Positions 42,649 through 51,407 are shown, counted from the first letter of the stretch. The stretch is DNA of 64,000 nt from Kribbella jiaozuonensis (GCF_005233875.1 NZ_SZPZ01000003.1:124001-188000), one strand, 5' to 3'. Program-made: numbers and translations. Notes: generated from the letters alone by a model not told the origin.

Positions 42649-43950
42649 TCAGTTGTCGGTTGCGACTACGACCGCTTCCGTGAGGAGGCGGCGGACCAGG
42701 ACCAGTTGGTCGGCGTCGTCCAAGCCGGGGAGATCGCCTACCTTGCAGTCGGTACCGGAGGTTAGTTCGGCGAGGGCTGGGGCGGTGGCCGGCGGGAAGG
42801 TGATCGTGCGGTCAGGGAGTTGGAGGACGACCAGGTCGCCGGGGACGAGGCGGCAGCGGAGACCGGGGCGTAGGCGGACTGTGGTGCCTACGGACAGAGA
42901 TGCGATCGACGCGGCGTGGGCCAGCGGTGGCAGCGGGGCGGGCCGGTTGCCGGACCAGGTGCGGCGCCGTAGTCGGGCGGCCAGGGCGTCTGGGGTTGTG
43001 GAGCGGATCTCCTGGGTGAAGAGCTCAGCCACGGCAGGGAGGAGTTCGGCGAGCTGCTCCGGGTCGCCGGGGTCGAAGCCGAGGGGCAAGGCGGTGCGCA
43101 GGGCGGGCTGGTTCGCGGCCAGCGCTGCCAGTTCCTGGACGAGCAGATAGCGCGTGAGCGTGTGTAGTCCGACTGTCAGATGTGCGCTGACCCCGCCCAG
43201 CGCCTTGGCGGAGTGCAGGAATCCACGCGGTACGTAGAGAGCGTCACCCGGGCGGAGGACCTCGTCGATCACCGGAGCCTTGTCACGCGCAGCCGCGGCG
43301 ACGGCCGACGCGTGGTCTGTCCAGGGCTGGTTCCGCAGCGGATCGAGGTGGACTGGCTCGTGAACTGTCCAATGCTTCTCGCCGGCCACTTGCAGTACGA
43401 AGACGTCGTGTACGTCGTAGTGCGCCGAGAAGCCCCGCGACTCCGCAGGAGTGATGTACGCGTTGATCTGCACCGGATGCCCAGCGTCCGCAGACAGCTG
43501 GGTCGAGAAGTCGACAAGAGCCGGCCAGGTCCGATGAAGCGCCTGCAGTACGACGGTGTGCCCGCTGGCGAACAACGCGGCCACCTTGTCGTCCCGTACC
43601 TGGTCGGCGACCTCCGCACCCACACCAGCCGGACCGGTGAATTGACTGTCGCCCACGACCGCACCGTTCTTGGCGATGCGCAAGAACGGCGTCCGCAGAC
43701 CACGCCGGGACAACAGCTCGTCCACGGCCTCGAGACTGAACAGATCGTCGTACGGCGCTGGCAGATCCGGACCGTGGGACAGCAATGCTCGCGCACCCCA
43801 GTAGGAGCTGGCGAACTCGTCCAGATCCCCCGCCACACAACGCCGGAGCGCCGGGCGCTCATCCCACAACTCACCCCGGCACGACCCACCAGCCACACCC
43901 GAGGGGTCCACGGAGTCGGATTCACGCCCGGCGCCCGGCATCACACTCAC
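42649..43950 (-). CDS. JmjC/cupin Fe(II)/2-oxoglutarate oxygenase, ROX-like
   Basis: This 433-residue protein has a JmjC double-stranded beta-helix with iron ligands H177, D179 (SAHYDVHD) and H246 (PRGFLHSAKA). A dimerisation/winged-helix C-terminal region follows, as in ribosomal oxygenases (ROX). These enzymes hydroxylate Arg, His, Asn or Asp in proteins. Its start overlaps the stop of the DGGA-repeat protein by 4 bp (ATGA), so the two are translated together and that protein is the likely substrate. Confidence 0.86.
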   Translation of the reverse strand: MSVMPGAGRESDSVDPSGVAGGSCRGELWDERPALRRCVAGDLDEFASSYWGARALLSHGPDLPAPYDDLFSLEAVDELLSRRGLRTPFLRIAKNGAVVGDSQFTGPAGVGAEVADQVRDDKVAALFASGHTVVLQALHRTWPALVDFSTQLSADAGHPVQINAYITPAESRGFSAHYDVHDVFVLQVAGEKHWTVHEPVHLDPLRNQPWTDHASAVAAAARDKAPVIDEVLRPGDALYVPRGFLHSAKALGGVSAHLTVGLHTLTRYLLVQELAALAANQPALRTALPLGFDPGDPEQLAELLPAVAELFTQEIRSTTPDALAARLRRRTWSGNRPAPLPPLAHAASIASLSVGTTVRLRPGLRCRLVPGDLVVLQLPDRTITFPPATAPALAELTSGTDCKVGDLPGLDDADQLVLVRRLLTEAVVVATDN

Positions 43951-44534
43951 CAGCTCCCAGAGTTCCCGCCGCCGCCCGCGCCGCCGCTGGCACCACCATC
44001 AGCGCCACCATCTGCACCGCCGTCCGACGCACCCTCGTTCGCGCCGCCGTCCGCAGTACCTTCGCCGTAACCACCGGAGCCGCCGCCAGCGCCATCACCA
44101 GCACCACCGTCGGCGCCACCATCCTGCGCACCCTGCGAAGCACCACCGTCAGCCGGACCCTCACCAACGCCACCAGCACCACCGTCAGCGCCGCCGTCCG
44201 ACGCACCCTCGTTCGCGCCGCCATCCGCGGTGCCCTCGCCATAACCACCGGAGCCACCGCCCGCGCCGTCACCAGCACCACCATCGGCGCCACCATCCGA
44301 CGCACCCTGCGAAGCACCACCGTCAGCCGGACCCTCACCAACGCCACCAGCACCACCATCGGCGCCGCCGTCAGCCCCAGCATCGGAGGACGAGCTGTCG
44401 CCGTACCCACCGGACGTGTTGCCGCCCGCGCCGCCGTCGGCTCCACCATCGGTGCCGCCCGCGGTGGCACCCCCGTCGGCCAAGCCTTCGCCACCTTCGG
44501 ACGAGGTGTTCATGTCGTCGTCGCTGAGACCCAT
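43947..44534 (-). CDS. DGGA-rich repetitive protein, probable oxygenase substrate
   Basis: This 195-residue protein starts MGLSDDDMNTSSEGGEG and is then almost only Gly, Ala, Asp, Ser and Glu, with about 18 DGGA motifs, a few Tyr in GGYGE or GGYGD, and a final Trp (GGNSGSW). There is no Cys, Lys or Arg after the start. The ATG at 44534 has GGGAG 7-8 bp upstream. The leader-like N-terminus plus repeat core, and its 4-bp overlap with a JmjC oxygenase gene, resemble a RiPP precursor or structural protein modified on Asp/Asn. No function is established. Confidence 0.75.
   Translation of the reverse strand: MGLSDDDMNTSSEGGEGLADGGATAGGTDGGADGGAGGNTSGGYGDSSSSDAGADGGADGGAGGVGEGPADGGASQGASDGGADGGAGDGAGGGSGGYGEGTADGGANEGASDGGADGGAGGVGEGPADGGASQGAQDGGADGGAGDGAGGGSGGYGEGTADGGANEGASDGGADGGADGGASGGAGGGGNSGSW
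44028..44375. repeat. 174-bp tandem duplication in the DGGA-rich gene
   Basis: Two adjacent copies (44028-44201 and 44202-44375) encode the same 58 residues with only one amino-acid difference (S to Q). Silent differences show the copies have diverged under selection on the protein. Confidence 0.85.
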
Positions 44535-44672
44535 TGTGCTGCTCCCTTCGCGAATGGCCAGAAAGATGCCCCGGACATCATCAACGGAGCACCCTGGCCA
44601 TCTTGTGCGCAAAGTGGAGCCCGGCTAAACCCCCCGAGCGTTACAGCGGCAACTCGATTCAGCAGCGGAGTT

Positions 44673-45701
44673 TCAGCGAAGGAGATCCGCGAGTACTTTC
44701 ACAAACCCGTCGGTGACATCCTCCGGCCGTACGGCGATCCGCAACCAGTCCGGCCCCAGACCAGGGAACGTATCCCCACGCCGGACCGCAAACCCCTGTG
44801 CACGCAGGGATTCCCGCACTTCCGCAGCCCCACGAACGTGGACGAGAACGAACGGCGCCGACGCCACGCCGTACGTCGAAAGGCCAGGCGCCGCACTCAG
44901 CTTGTCAAGCAAATGGACACGCTGCCGGGAAATGTCGAGCGCAGCCTGGGCCGCTTCCGTGACGGCACGCTCGTTGCTGCAGGCAATTGCCGCTGCGAGA
45001 GCAGGAGTGGACACCGGCCACTGCGGTTGAACGGCTGACAATTGTTCGATCAAACTCGGCGCCGCGAGCACATATCCGACCCGCAGCCCGGCAAGCCCCC
45101 AGGTCTTGGTCAGGCTGCGCACCACCACGAGCCCTGGGATCGAGGCCCCCGCGAGCGACTCGGGCTCACCCGGTACGGCGTCCATGAACGCCTCGTCGAC
45201 GACCAGGATCCGATCGGGCCGCGCCAGCTCGCGCAACGAGTCGGCCGGGTGCAGCACCGACGTCGGGTTGGTCGGATTACCGATGACGACCAGATCGGCG
45301 TCCCGGGGTACGGCGGACGGGTCCAGCACGAACCCGTCCTCAGGCCGCAGGATGACCCGGTCGACCAGGTGCCCGGCCGAACGCAACGCCGCTTCGGGCT
45401 CGGTGAATTGTGGATGAACGACGACCGGATGCCGAGGCCGGAAGGCCCGCGCGATCAGCACGAACGCCTCCGCAGCACCCGCGGTGAGCAGCACCCGATC
45501 CGGCGACACGCCATGGCGTCGCGCGACCGCGTTGACCGCGACACCGGGCCGTGGGTACGCCGCGAGGTCCGTCAGGCTCGCCGTGATCGTTTCGACCAGC
45601 CACGGCGGCGGAGTGCCCGCGCGGACATTGACGGCCAGGTCGACGAGACCCTCGCCGACCTCTAGATCACCGTGATGCTCCAGATCAAACGCATCCACCA
45701 C
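44673..45701 (-). CDS. CobC-like PLP-dependent aminotransferase (Rv2231c type)
   Basis: This 342-residue fold-type I aminotransferase resembles histidinol-phosphate aminotransferase and L-threonine-O-3-phosphate decarboxylase CobD/CobC. The PLP lysine is in SLTKTWGLAGLRVGY. The N-terminal HHGDLEVGEGLVDLAVNVR is typical of actinobacterial Rv2231c homologues, implied in cobalamin side-chain synthesis. No other cob gene lies in the window. Confidence 0.83.
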   Translation of the reverse strand: MVDAFDLEHHGDLEVGEGLVDLAVNVRAGTPPPWLVETITASLTDLAAYPRPGVAVNAVARRHGVSPDRVLLTAGAAEAFVLIARAFRPRHPVVVHPQFTEPEAALRSAGHLVDRVILRPEDGFVLDPSAVPRDADLVVIGNPTNPTSVLHPADSLRELARPDRILVVDEAFMDAVPGEPESLAGASIPGLVVVRSLTKTWGLAGLRVGYVLAAPSLIEQLSAVQPQWPVSTPALAAAIACSNERAVTEAAQAALDISRQRVHLLDKLSAAPGLSTYGVASAPFVLVHVRGAAEVRESLRAQGFAVRRGDTFPGLGPDWLRIAVRPEDVTDGFVKVLADLLR

Positions 45702-45759
45702 GCCAGGAGGTTAACGTGTCAGTGACCGTTTCGGACCAGTCGGTCCGCGCACTGGGCGA

Positions 45760-46551
45760 TCAGCGGGGCGTGACGGCGTACCGGCGGTTCTGCAGAGACG
45801 GGTTGCGTTTGCGTACGTCGGCCAGCCGCTCAGCCGTGATCTCAGCGAACGCATGTCCGTCCGACTCGCCCACGGACGCCAGTGCGACGCCCTGCGGGTC
45901 CACGATCTGGCTGAGGCCGCAGTACTTCTTGCCGTTCTGTGCGGCGGCTGCGACGTAGCACGTGTTCTCCACCGCGCGTGCGGTGAGCAGAGTGGTCCAG
46001 TGGTGCTCTTTGAGCGGTCCGCGTACCCAGGCCGCCGGAACGACGAGTACCTCCGCTCCAGCGTCGATCAGCGCGCGGGAGAGCTCCGGGAAGCGCAGGT
46101 CGTAACAAGTCATCAGACCGAGCTTCCGGTCGCCCACCTGCACCACCACCGGGGCTACGTCGCCCGCAGTCAGCTGGTCGGACTCCTTGTACCCGAAGGC
46201 GTCGTAGAGGTGGATCTTGCGATAAGCGCCCAGCAGCGCCCCGTCCGCGCCGACAGCCAGCAGAGTGTTGTACGGACGGTGCTGGTCACAGCTGCGCTCG
46301 AACATGCCGGCCACGATCGCCACGCTGTGCTCGACCGCAGCCTTCCGCAGCGTCGCCACGAACTCGCCGTCGAGCGACTCGGCCGCCTCTGCCACCGACT
46401 CACCCTCGACAGCGAAGTCGGACATCATCGCCTCCGGCAGCACGACCAGATCAGGCCGTCCCTGCGCGGCGTCCGCGACCAGACGACCGACCAGGTCCCG
46501 GTTGGCAGCCTTGTCATAACCACTGGCGGTCTGCACCACAGCGATCCTCAT
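45760..46551 (-). CDS. Carbon-nitrogen hydrolase (nitrilase superfamily)
   Basis: This 263-residue amidase has the catalytic triad of the superfamily: Glu in VLPEAMMS, Lys in YRKIHLYDAFG and Cys in LMTCYDLRFPE. The set matches deaminated-glutathione amidase/omega-amidase-like enzymes (Nit1/Nit2). The ATG at 46551 is used; the open frame further left overlaps MobA and is not real. It is divergent from mobA-like. Confidence 0.88.
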   Translation of the reverse strand: MRIAVVQTASGYDKAANRDLVGRLVADAAQGRPDLVVLPEAMMSDFAVEGESVAEAAESLDGEFVATLRKAAVEHSVAIVAGMFERSCDQHRPYNTLLAVGADGALLGAYRKIHLYDAFGYKESDQLTAGDVAPVVVQVGDRKLGLMTCYDLRFPELSRALIDAGAEVLVVPAAWVRGPLKEHHWTTLLTARAVENTCYVAAAAQNGKKYCGLSQIVDPQGVALASVGESDGHAFAEITAERLADVRKRNPSLQNRRYAVTPR

Positions 46552-46592
46552 CTCTCCATGGTGCCGCACAACCCGAGTGCGAGACTGCCTCC

Positions 46593-47132
46593 GTGGAGTT
46601 TGACGCGGTGGTGCTGGCTGGGGGCGGGTCCACTCGGTTCGGTGGGGTGGACAAGGCGATGTTGGTGCTCGACGGCATGACGTTGCTGGACCGGGTGCTG
46701 ACGGCAACGGCGGGCGCGGCCAACACGACTGTGGTCGGGCCGGTGCGTACGACGTACCGCGAGGTCGGCTGGACCGTCGAGGATCCGCCAGCAGGCGGTC
46801 CGGTCGCGGGGCTCGCGGCCGGCCTCCAGCGAGGGACCGCACCGATCGTCGTGGTCGTCAGCTGCGACCTGCCCTGGCTGACCGCAGCTGACGTCACCAC
46901 GCTGGTCGACGGGCTGGCCGAGGCCGACGGGCACGGGCTGCGCGACTCCTCCGGACGGGAGCAGCAGCTCGCGACGGCGTACCGACGTACCGCGCTGGCC
47001 GACGCGATCCAGCGCGTCGGCGATCCCCGGGACAAGTCGGTACGCCGGACGCTCGCCGGCCTCAACCTGACCTGGACCGAACCAACCCGATCCGGCGACG
47101 ACGTCGACACCTGGGCCGATCTGGACGACTGA
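46593..47132 (+). CDS. MobA-like NTP transferase
   Basis: This 179-residue protein has the nucleotide-binding LAGGGSTRFGGVDKAML at residues 8-24 and a core SCDLPWLTAADV. This is the molybdenum cofactor guanylyltransferase/MobA-like family, which attaches GMP or CMP to molybdopterin. Start GTG with no clear ribosome site, 40 bp from the divergent nitrilase gene. Confidence 0.85.
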   Translation: MEFDAVVLAGGGSTRFGGVDKAMLVLDGMTLLDRVLTATAGAANTTVVGPVRTTYREVGWTVEDPPAGGPVAGLAAGLQRGTAPIVVVVSCDLPWLTAADVTTLVDGLAEADGHGLRDSSGREQQLATAYRRTALADAIQRVGDPRDKSVRRTLAGLNLTWTEPTRSGDDVDTWADLDD

Positions 47133-47148
47133 AACAGACTGAAAATGG

Positions 47149-48039
47149 ATGGACACGGCTCGTAGCGTCGAGCCTGTGGATATCGCCCGCGTCGTGGCCG
47201 AAGCCCGCCCCGGTACCGAGATCGTCGAGATCGTCGAGCGCACCGGCGGGCAGCTCAGCACCGTCTACGAAGTACGCACGGACACCGACCCGCTGATCGT
47301 GAAGGTCTACGCGCCGGAGTGGGCCTGGAAGCAGGCGAAGGAAGTCCACGTTTACGGGATGCTGGAACAGGAGCTCAGCGGCTCGATCCCGCGAGTCGTG
47401 CACGTCGGTGACAGCGTCACGATCCTGACCAAGCTCGACGGGGTCCCGCTGTCGGAGCTCGAGCCGCCGGACTGGCGCGCGACGTACAAGCAGCTCGGCG
47501 AGCTGCTCGCCCGCATTCACCGCATCGGGCAGCCGGAGTACGGCTATCTGACCGACCGGATCCTCGATCCGCTGCCTGACAACGAGCAGTACATGGACCG
47601 CCAGTTCGCGAAGAAGCTGACCGAGTTCGAGCAGCTCGGCGGAGACCCGAAGCTGCAGGCGAAGATCTCCACGTACGTCGATCAGCATCGGCACCTGTTC
47701 GCCGACAACGAGGCCGCCGTCCTGTGTCACAACGACTTCCACGAAGGCAATGTGCTCGTGGATCCGGATACCTGGCGCGTCACCGGCTTCATCGACGTCG
47801 AGAACGCGATCGCCGCGGACCCGCTGATCGACATCGCCAAGACGATCCAGTACTCCGCGCACGACAACGCCGAGAAACTCGCCGGGCTCACCGCCGGGTA
47901 CGGCGAGCTGCCGGCGGACCGGACCGACCTCTACCGGCTCTACCACTCGCTCGAACTATGGGACTGGTTCCAGTCGATAGGCGAGACCACTTACCTCGAC
48001 AGCATCGCCCGGGACATGGAGCAGCTCGTCGCGACCTGA
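47149..48039 (+). CDS. Aminoglycoside phosphotransferase-family kinase
   Basis: This 296-residue protein has the APH fold: ATP lysine in LIVKVYAPEW, the catalytic CHNDFHEGNVLVD (about residues 198-210) and the metal-binding GFIDVENA. The family includes antibiotic kinases and kinases of small metabolites such as fructosamine or choline. The ATG at 47149 or the GTG at 47176 may be used. It follows mobA-like with a 16-bp gap. Confidence 0.86.
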   Translation: MDTARSVEPVDIARVVAEARPGTEIVEIVERTGGQLSTVYEVRTDTDPLIVKVYAPEWAWKQAKEVHVYGMLEQELSGSIPRVVHVGDSVTILTKLDGVPLSELEPPDWRATYKQLGELLARIHRIGQPEYGYLTDRILDPLPDNEQYMDRQFAKKLTEFEQLGGDPKLQAKISTYVDQHRHLFADNEAAVLCHNDFHEGNVLVDPDTWRVTGFIDVENAIAADPLIDIAKTIQYSAHDNAEKLAGLTAGYGELPADRTDLYRLYHSLELWDWFQSIGETTYLDSIARDMEQLVAT

Positions 48040-48042
48040 GGG

Positions 48043-48048
48043 TAGGTT
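48043..48048 (+). promoter_or_regulatory. -10 box of a leaderless quinone-oxidoreductase transcript
   Basis: TAGGTT lies 7 bp before the ATG at 48056, without a Shine-Dalgarno in between. Confidence 0.55.
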
Positions 48049-48055
48049 GTGGAAC

Positions 48056-49033
48056 ATGCGAGCTGTCGTTTGTGAGGGTGCCGGCGGAATCGAGGTCCTC
48101 CGGATCGGCGAGATCCCGGACCCGCAACCAGCCGTCGACGAGGTCGTCATCGACGTCGTCGCCGCGGGCGTGAACCGGGCCGACCTGATGCAGCGGCAGG
48201 GCTTCTACCCACCGCCACCCGGCGCCCCCGGCACGATCGGCCTCGAGGTGTCCGGCCGGATCTCCGCGGTCGGCGCCGAGGTCGAGGGCTGGTCCGTCGG
48301 CGACGAGTGCTGCGCGCTGCTGGCCGGCGGCGGGTACGCCGAGAAGGTCGCCGTACCCGCTCCGCAGGTGATGCCCGTGCCGGACGGCCTGGATCTGGTC
48401 AGCGCCGCCGCGCTGCCCGAGGTGGTCGCGACCGTCTGGTCGAACATCTTCATGACCGCGCACCTCAAGGCCGGCGAGACCCTGCTGGTGCACGGCGGCT
48501 CGTCCGGGATCGGCTCGATGGCGATCCAGCTCGGGGTCGCACACGGCGCGCGGGTGCTCACCACGGTCGGCAGCAAGGAGAAGATGGAGTTCTGCACCCG
48601 GCTCGGTGCGGACGTCGCCATCAACTACAAGGAAGCCGAGTGGGCCTCGGTCGTCCAGGAGGCGACCAAGAACGCCGGCGCCGACGTGATCCTCGACATC
48701 ATGGGCGCGAAGTACCTGACCGACAACGTGAAGTCGATCGCGTACGACGGACGCCTGGTGGTGATCGGGATGCAGGGCGGCGCGAAGGGCGAGCTCGACC
48801 TCGGTCGGCTGATGAGTCGCCGCGGCTCGATCATCGCCACCGGCCTGCGGTTCCGATCGGTCGAGAACAAGGGCCAGATCCTCGCCGAGGTCGTCGGCCA
48901 CGTCTGGCCGCTGATCGCGGCGAAGAAGGTCCGCCCGATCGTCCACACCACATTCCCGCTCGCCGAGGTCGCCGAGGCACACAGGACCCTCGAGCAGTCC
49001 ACTCAGCTAGGCAAGGTTCTGCTGACTCTGTAG
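48056..49033 (+). CDS. NADPH:quinone oxidoreductase (PIG3-like, zinc-independent MDR)
   Basis: This 325-residue protein has the N-terminal MDR catalytic domain (NRADLMQRQGFYPPPPGAPG) and a Rossmann NADPH site (LLVHGGSSGIGSMAIQL). LTDNVKSIAYDGRLVVIGMQGG matches the PIG3/QOR branch. No zinc ligands are present. It reduces quinones with one electron or two, and its end overlaps the convergent VOC gene by 27 bp. Confidence 0.9.
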   Translation: MRAVVCEGAGGIEVLRIGEIPDPQPAVDEVVIDVVAAGVNRADLMQRQGFYPPPPGAPGTIGLEVSGRISAVGAEVEGWSVGDECCALLAGGGYAEKVAVPAPQVMPVPDGLDLVSAAALPEVVATVWSNIFMTAHLKAGETLLVHGGSSGIGSMAIQLGVAHGARVLTTVGSKEKMEFCTRLGADVAINYKEAEWASVVQEATKNAGADVILDIMGAKYLTDNVKSIAYDGRLVVIGMQGGAKGELDLGRLMSRRGSIIATGLRFRSVENKGQILAEVVGHVWPLIAAKKVRPIVHTTFPLAEVAEAHRTLEQSTQLGKVLLTL

Positions 49034-49423
49034 CCAGGCCGGGTCGGGTTCGACCAACTGGATGACGTCGATCCAGGTGCCGGCGGGGTCGCGGACGAAG
49101 AAGTGCCGCTGCCCGAACACCTCGGTGACCGGCTGCGTCTCGAGCTGGACACCGCCTTCGCTCAACTGCGCTGCGACCTTGTCCACGTCGTCGACGATGA
49201 AGCCGAAGACGGATCCGCTCTCCGTCAGCGCCGATACCGCTGCCGGGACGGTCGGATGACCGCGCTCGCAGATCGCCAGCTCCCAGTCCGCCGTACCCCG
49301 GCGAAGTGTGATGAACCAGCCGAGGTCGATGCCGACCTGTAGGTCCAGGTACTGCGTGTAGAAGGCGGCGACCTCCGAAGGCCGGTCTGTGACCACGGTT
49401 GCGCCGAATGCCGCGGGTTGCAT
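49007..49423 (-). CDS. Glyoxalase/bleomycin-resistance (VOC) protein
   Basis: This 138-residue VOC-fold protein has two beta-alpha-beta units: TVVTDRPSEVAAFYTQYLDL, then EVFGQRHFFVRDPAGTWIDVIQLVEP, with the metal-binding Glu/His places partly kept. The divergent TetR gene and a strong inverted repeat in the 73-bp gap suggest control by that regulator. It may bind or detoxify a small molecule. Confidence 0.86.
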   Translation of the reverse strand: MQPAAFGATVVTDRPSEVAAFYTQYLDLQVGIDLGWFITLRRGTADWELAICERGHPTVPAAVSALTESGSVFGFIVDDVDKVAAQLSEGGVQLETQPVTEVFGQRHFFVRDPAGTWIDVIQLVEPDPAWLQSQQNLA

Positions 49424-49437
49424 ACGTTCTCCTGACT

Positions 49438-49473
49438 ACTACAGCTGTCGTTGTTGTGTACGACAGTTGTAGT
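49438..49473. promoter_or_regulatory. TetR operator between VOC and TetR genes
   Basis: ACTACAGCTGTCGT (49438-49451) and ACGACAGTTGTAGT (49460-49473) are inverted repeats with one mismatch and an 8-bp spacer, in the 73-bp gap between divergent genes. Confidence 0.75.
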
Positions 49474-49496
49474 GGAACATCTGCTAGCCTGTCAAC

Positions 49497-50069
49497 ATGC
49501 CGCGGAACCCGGAACGCCGTACCCAGCTCGCCGACGCCGGCCTGGCCGTCCTCGCGGAGGCGGGCGCCCGCGGGCTCACCCATCGGGCCGTCGACGCTGC
49601 CGCGGGACTCCCTGCCGGTACGGCGTCCAACTACTTCAAGACCCGCGACGCGTTGCTCGGCGCGCTCGGGGAGCGGATCTTCGAGCGGCTCGCACCGGAT
49701 CCGGCCGTCCTCGAACCGCTGGCCGAGCGCAAGCCGGATGTCGATCTGATGACCGACTACGTGCGCTACATCGTCGAGCGACTGCTCGGCCGTCCCGAAC
49801 TCTCGCTTGCCCTCCTGGAACTCCGCCTCGAAGCGGCTCGGCGACCCGGCCTGCACGAGATCCTGGCGCGGACGATCCGGCAGGGGTTCGACGCCGACGT
49901 CGCGTTCAACTCGAACGCAGGCCTGCCGGGCGGCGCCGAGGAGATTCGCCTGCTGCACTTCGCGATCGACGGCCTGGTCCTCGACCAACTCACCCCGGGC
50001 ACCGGTCATCCGTACGACGTGGACGCGACTACGGCCCGCCTCGTCCGCCGCCTTACCGCGAAGGACTGA
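49497..50069 (+). CDS. TetR-family regulator
   Basis: This 190-residue protein has a TetR HTH (RAVDAAAGLPAGTASNYFKTR, about residues 32-52). Its C-terminal helical domain presumably binds the ligand handled by the divergent VOC protein. Confidence 0.88.
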   Translation: MPRNPERRTQLADAGLAVLAEAGARGLTHRAVDAAAGLPAGTASNYFKTRDALLGALGERIFERLAPDPAVLEPLAERKPDVDLMTDYVRYIVERLLGRPELSLALLELRLEAARRPGLHEILARTIRQGFDADVAFNSNAGLPGGAEEIRLLHFAIDGLVLDQLTPGTGHPYDVDATTARLVRRLTAKD

Positions 50070-50214
50070 TCGCGACCTCGGGGTACGCGACGGGGTACGG
50101 GGGCGTGCCGGTGATGCGCCATTGTCCGCAGGCGCACCGCTGGTAGACGACCAGGCCCTCGCTGACCGGGTGGGACGAGACTGCACTCCAGCGATGCCGA
50201 TGGGTTTCTGTCAT
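50053..50214 (-). CDS. Small hypothetical protein with a CxC motif
   Basis: This 53-residue frame starts MTETHRHRWSAVSSH and contains QRCACGQWRITG, typical of small actinobacterial proteins with one CxC. It overlaps the TetR end by 17 bp and is divergent from the CGNR gene. The frame extends to 50250, but the internal ATG at 50214 is preferred. Its function is unknown. Confidence 0.55.
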   Translation of the reverse strand: MTETHRHRWSAVSSHPVSEGLVVYQRCACGQWRITGTPPYPVAYPEVAISPSR

Positions 50215-50239
50215 GAACCCATCGTGATGTAATGGCATT

Positions 50240-50770
50240 ATGCATCTCAACCCTTACGGCGCGGACGCCGTCCTGCTGGCGGTCAACCTGGTCACCCGGC
50301 CCGCGACCACGCCGGAGGAGCTGGCCGAGCGATGCGAGGAGAACGGCGTCGACAGCTGGCTCGTGCGTGAGCGCCGTGTGACCGCGGCGGACCTGGCGGC
50401 CGTCAACGTCGCGATCGAGGAGTGGCTGCAGGTAGTCGACGCGGAGGACGAGCAGACCCGCGTGGATCTGGTCAACGCGATGCTCGCGAAGTACACCGAG
50501 CATCCGCGGCTGACCAACCACGCCGGCGACGGCTGGCACATGCACTACCGCCCACACAACGTCCCGGTCGGTCGTCTGGTCGCGACACTCATCAGCACAG
50601 GTACGGCGCTGCACCTGGCCGGCCGTGGCATCACCCGACTCGGCCGCTGCGCCACCGAAGGCTGCGACAACGTGTACGCCGACCTGTCCCGCACCGGTCG
50701 CCAGCGCTACTGCAGCCCCACCTGCGCCAACCGCGACGCCGTACGCCGCCACCGCGCTCGCGCGTCATGA
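50240..50770 (+). CDS. CGNR zinc-finger protein (ABATE-type)
   Basis: This 176-residue protein has an N-terminal helical domain and a C-terminal zinc finger: GRCATEGCDNVYADLSRTG, then RYCSPTCANRDAVRRHR. Four Cys are arranged CxxxxC and CxxxC; the last is in CANR rather than CGNR. These proteins are thought to bind nucleic acids as stress-related regulators. Confidence 0.86.
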   Translation: MHLNPYGADAVLLAVNLVTRPATTPEELAERCEENGVDSWLVRERRVTAADLAAVNVAIEEWLQVVDAEDEQTRVDLVNAMLAKYTEHPRLTNHAGDGWHMHYRPHNVPVGRLVATLISTGTALHLAGRGITRLGRCATEGCDNVYADLSRTGRQRYCSPTCANRDAVRRHRARAS

Positions 50771-50778
50771 GGGCGTCC

Positions 50779-50784
50779 TAGGAT
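50779..50784 (+). promoter_or_regulatory. -10 box of a leaderless bpa transcript
   Basis: TAGGAT ends 6 bp before the ATG at 50791; there is no Shine-Dalgarno. Confidence 0.55.
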
Positions 50785-50790
50785 GGGCAG

Positions 50791-51402
50791 ATGACCGAGA
50801 GCAGCAGCGAGGGCCAGGGTGTTCCGATGGCCGGGGCGAGGACCGAGGACGGCAAGGTGCTGATCGTCGGGCCTGACGGCATGGCCGTCGAGGGGCCGCC
50901 GCGCTCCGACGACGATCACGACGACCGCGAGGACGAACCACGCTCGGTGACCGAGCTGGTCGAGCAGCCGGCCAAGGTGATGCGGGTCGCCAACATGATC
51001 CGGCAGCTGCTGGAAGAGGTGAAGTCGGCGCCGCTCGACGAAGCCTCCCGGGCGCGGCTGCGCTCGATCCACGAAGCGTCGATCAAGGAGCTCGAGAGCG
51101 GCCTGGCGCCGGAGCTGGTCGAGGAGCTGGAGCGACTCAGCCTCGACTTCACCGACGACAGCACGCCGACCGACGCCGAGCTGCGGATCGCGCAGGCGCA
51201 GCTGGTGGGCTGGCTCGAGGGTCTGTTCCACGGCATCCAGACGGCGCTGTTCGCGCAGCAGATGGCCGCGCGTCAGCAGCTCGAGCAGATGCGTCGCGCA
51301 CTGCCCGGCGGCCAGCAGCTGCCCGAGGGGCAGCCCGGCTTCCCCGGTGGACCGCAGGCCGGCAACACCGACGATCCGCGCAGTGGTGGGATGTATCTGT
51401 AA
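50791..51402 (+). CDS. bpa: Bacterial proteasome activator (DUF2587)
   Basis: This 203-residue protein matches Bpa/PafE, which forms a ring on the 20S proteasome and opens its gate without ATP. SVTELVEQPAKVMRVANMI is the conserved start of the helical bundle and QAQLVGWLEGLFHGIQTALFAQQM the central helix pair. The C-terminus is GMYL, a variant of the GQYL gate-docking tail. Presence of Bpa implies a proteasome-bearing actinobacterium. Confidence 0.92.
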   Translation: MTESSSEGQGVPMAGARTEDGKVLIVGPDGMAVEGPPRSDDDHDDREDEPRSVTELVEQPAKVMRVANMIRQLLEEVKSAPLDEASRARLRSIHEASIKELESGLAPELVEELERLSLDFTDDSTPTDAELRIAQAQLVGWLEGLFHGIQTALFAQQMAARQQLEQMRRALPGGQQLPEGQPGFPGGPQAGNTDDPRSGGMYL

Positions 51403-51407
51403 ACGCC

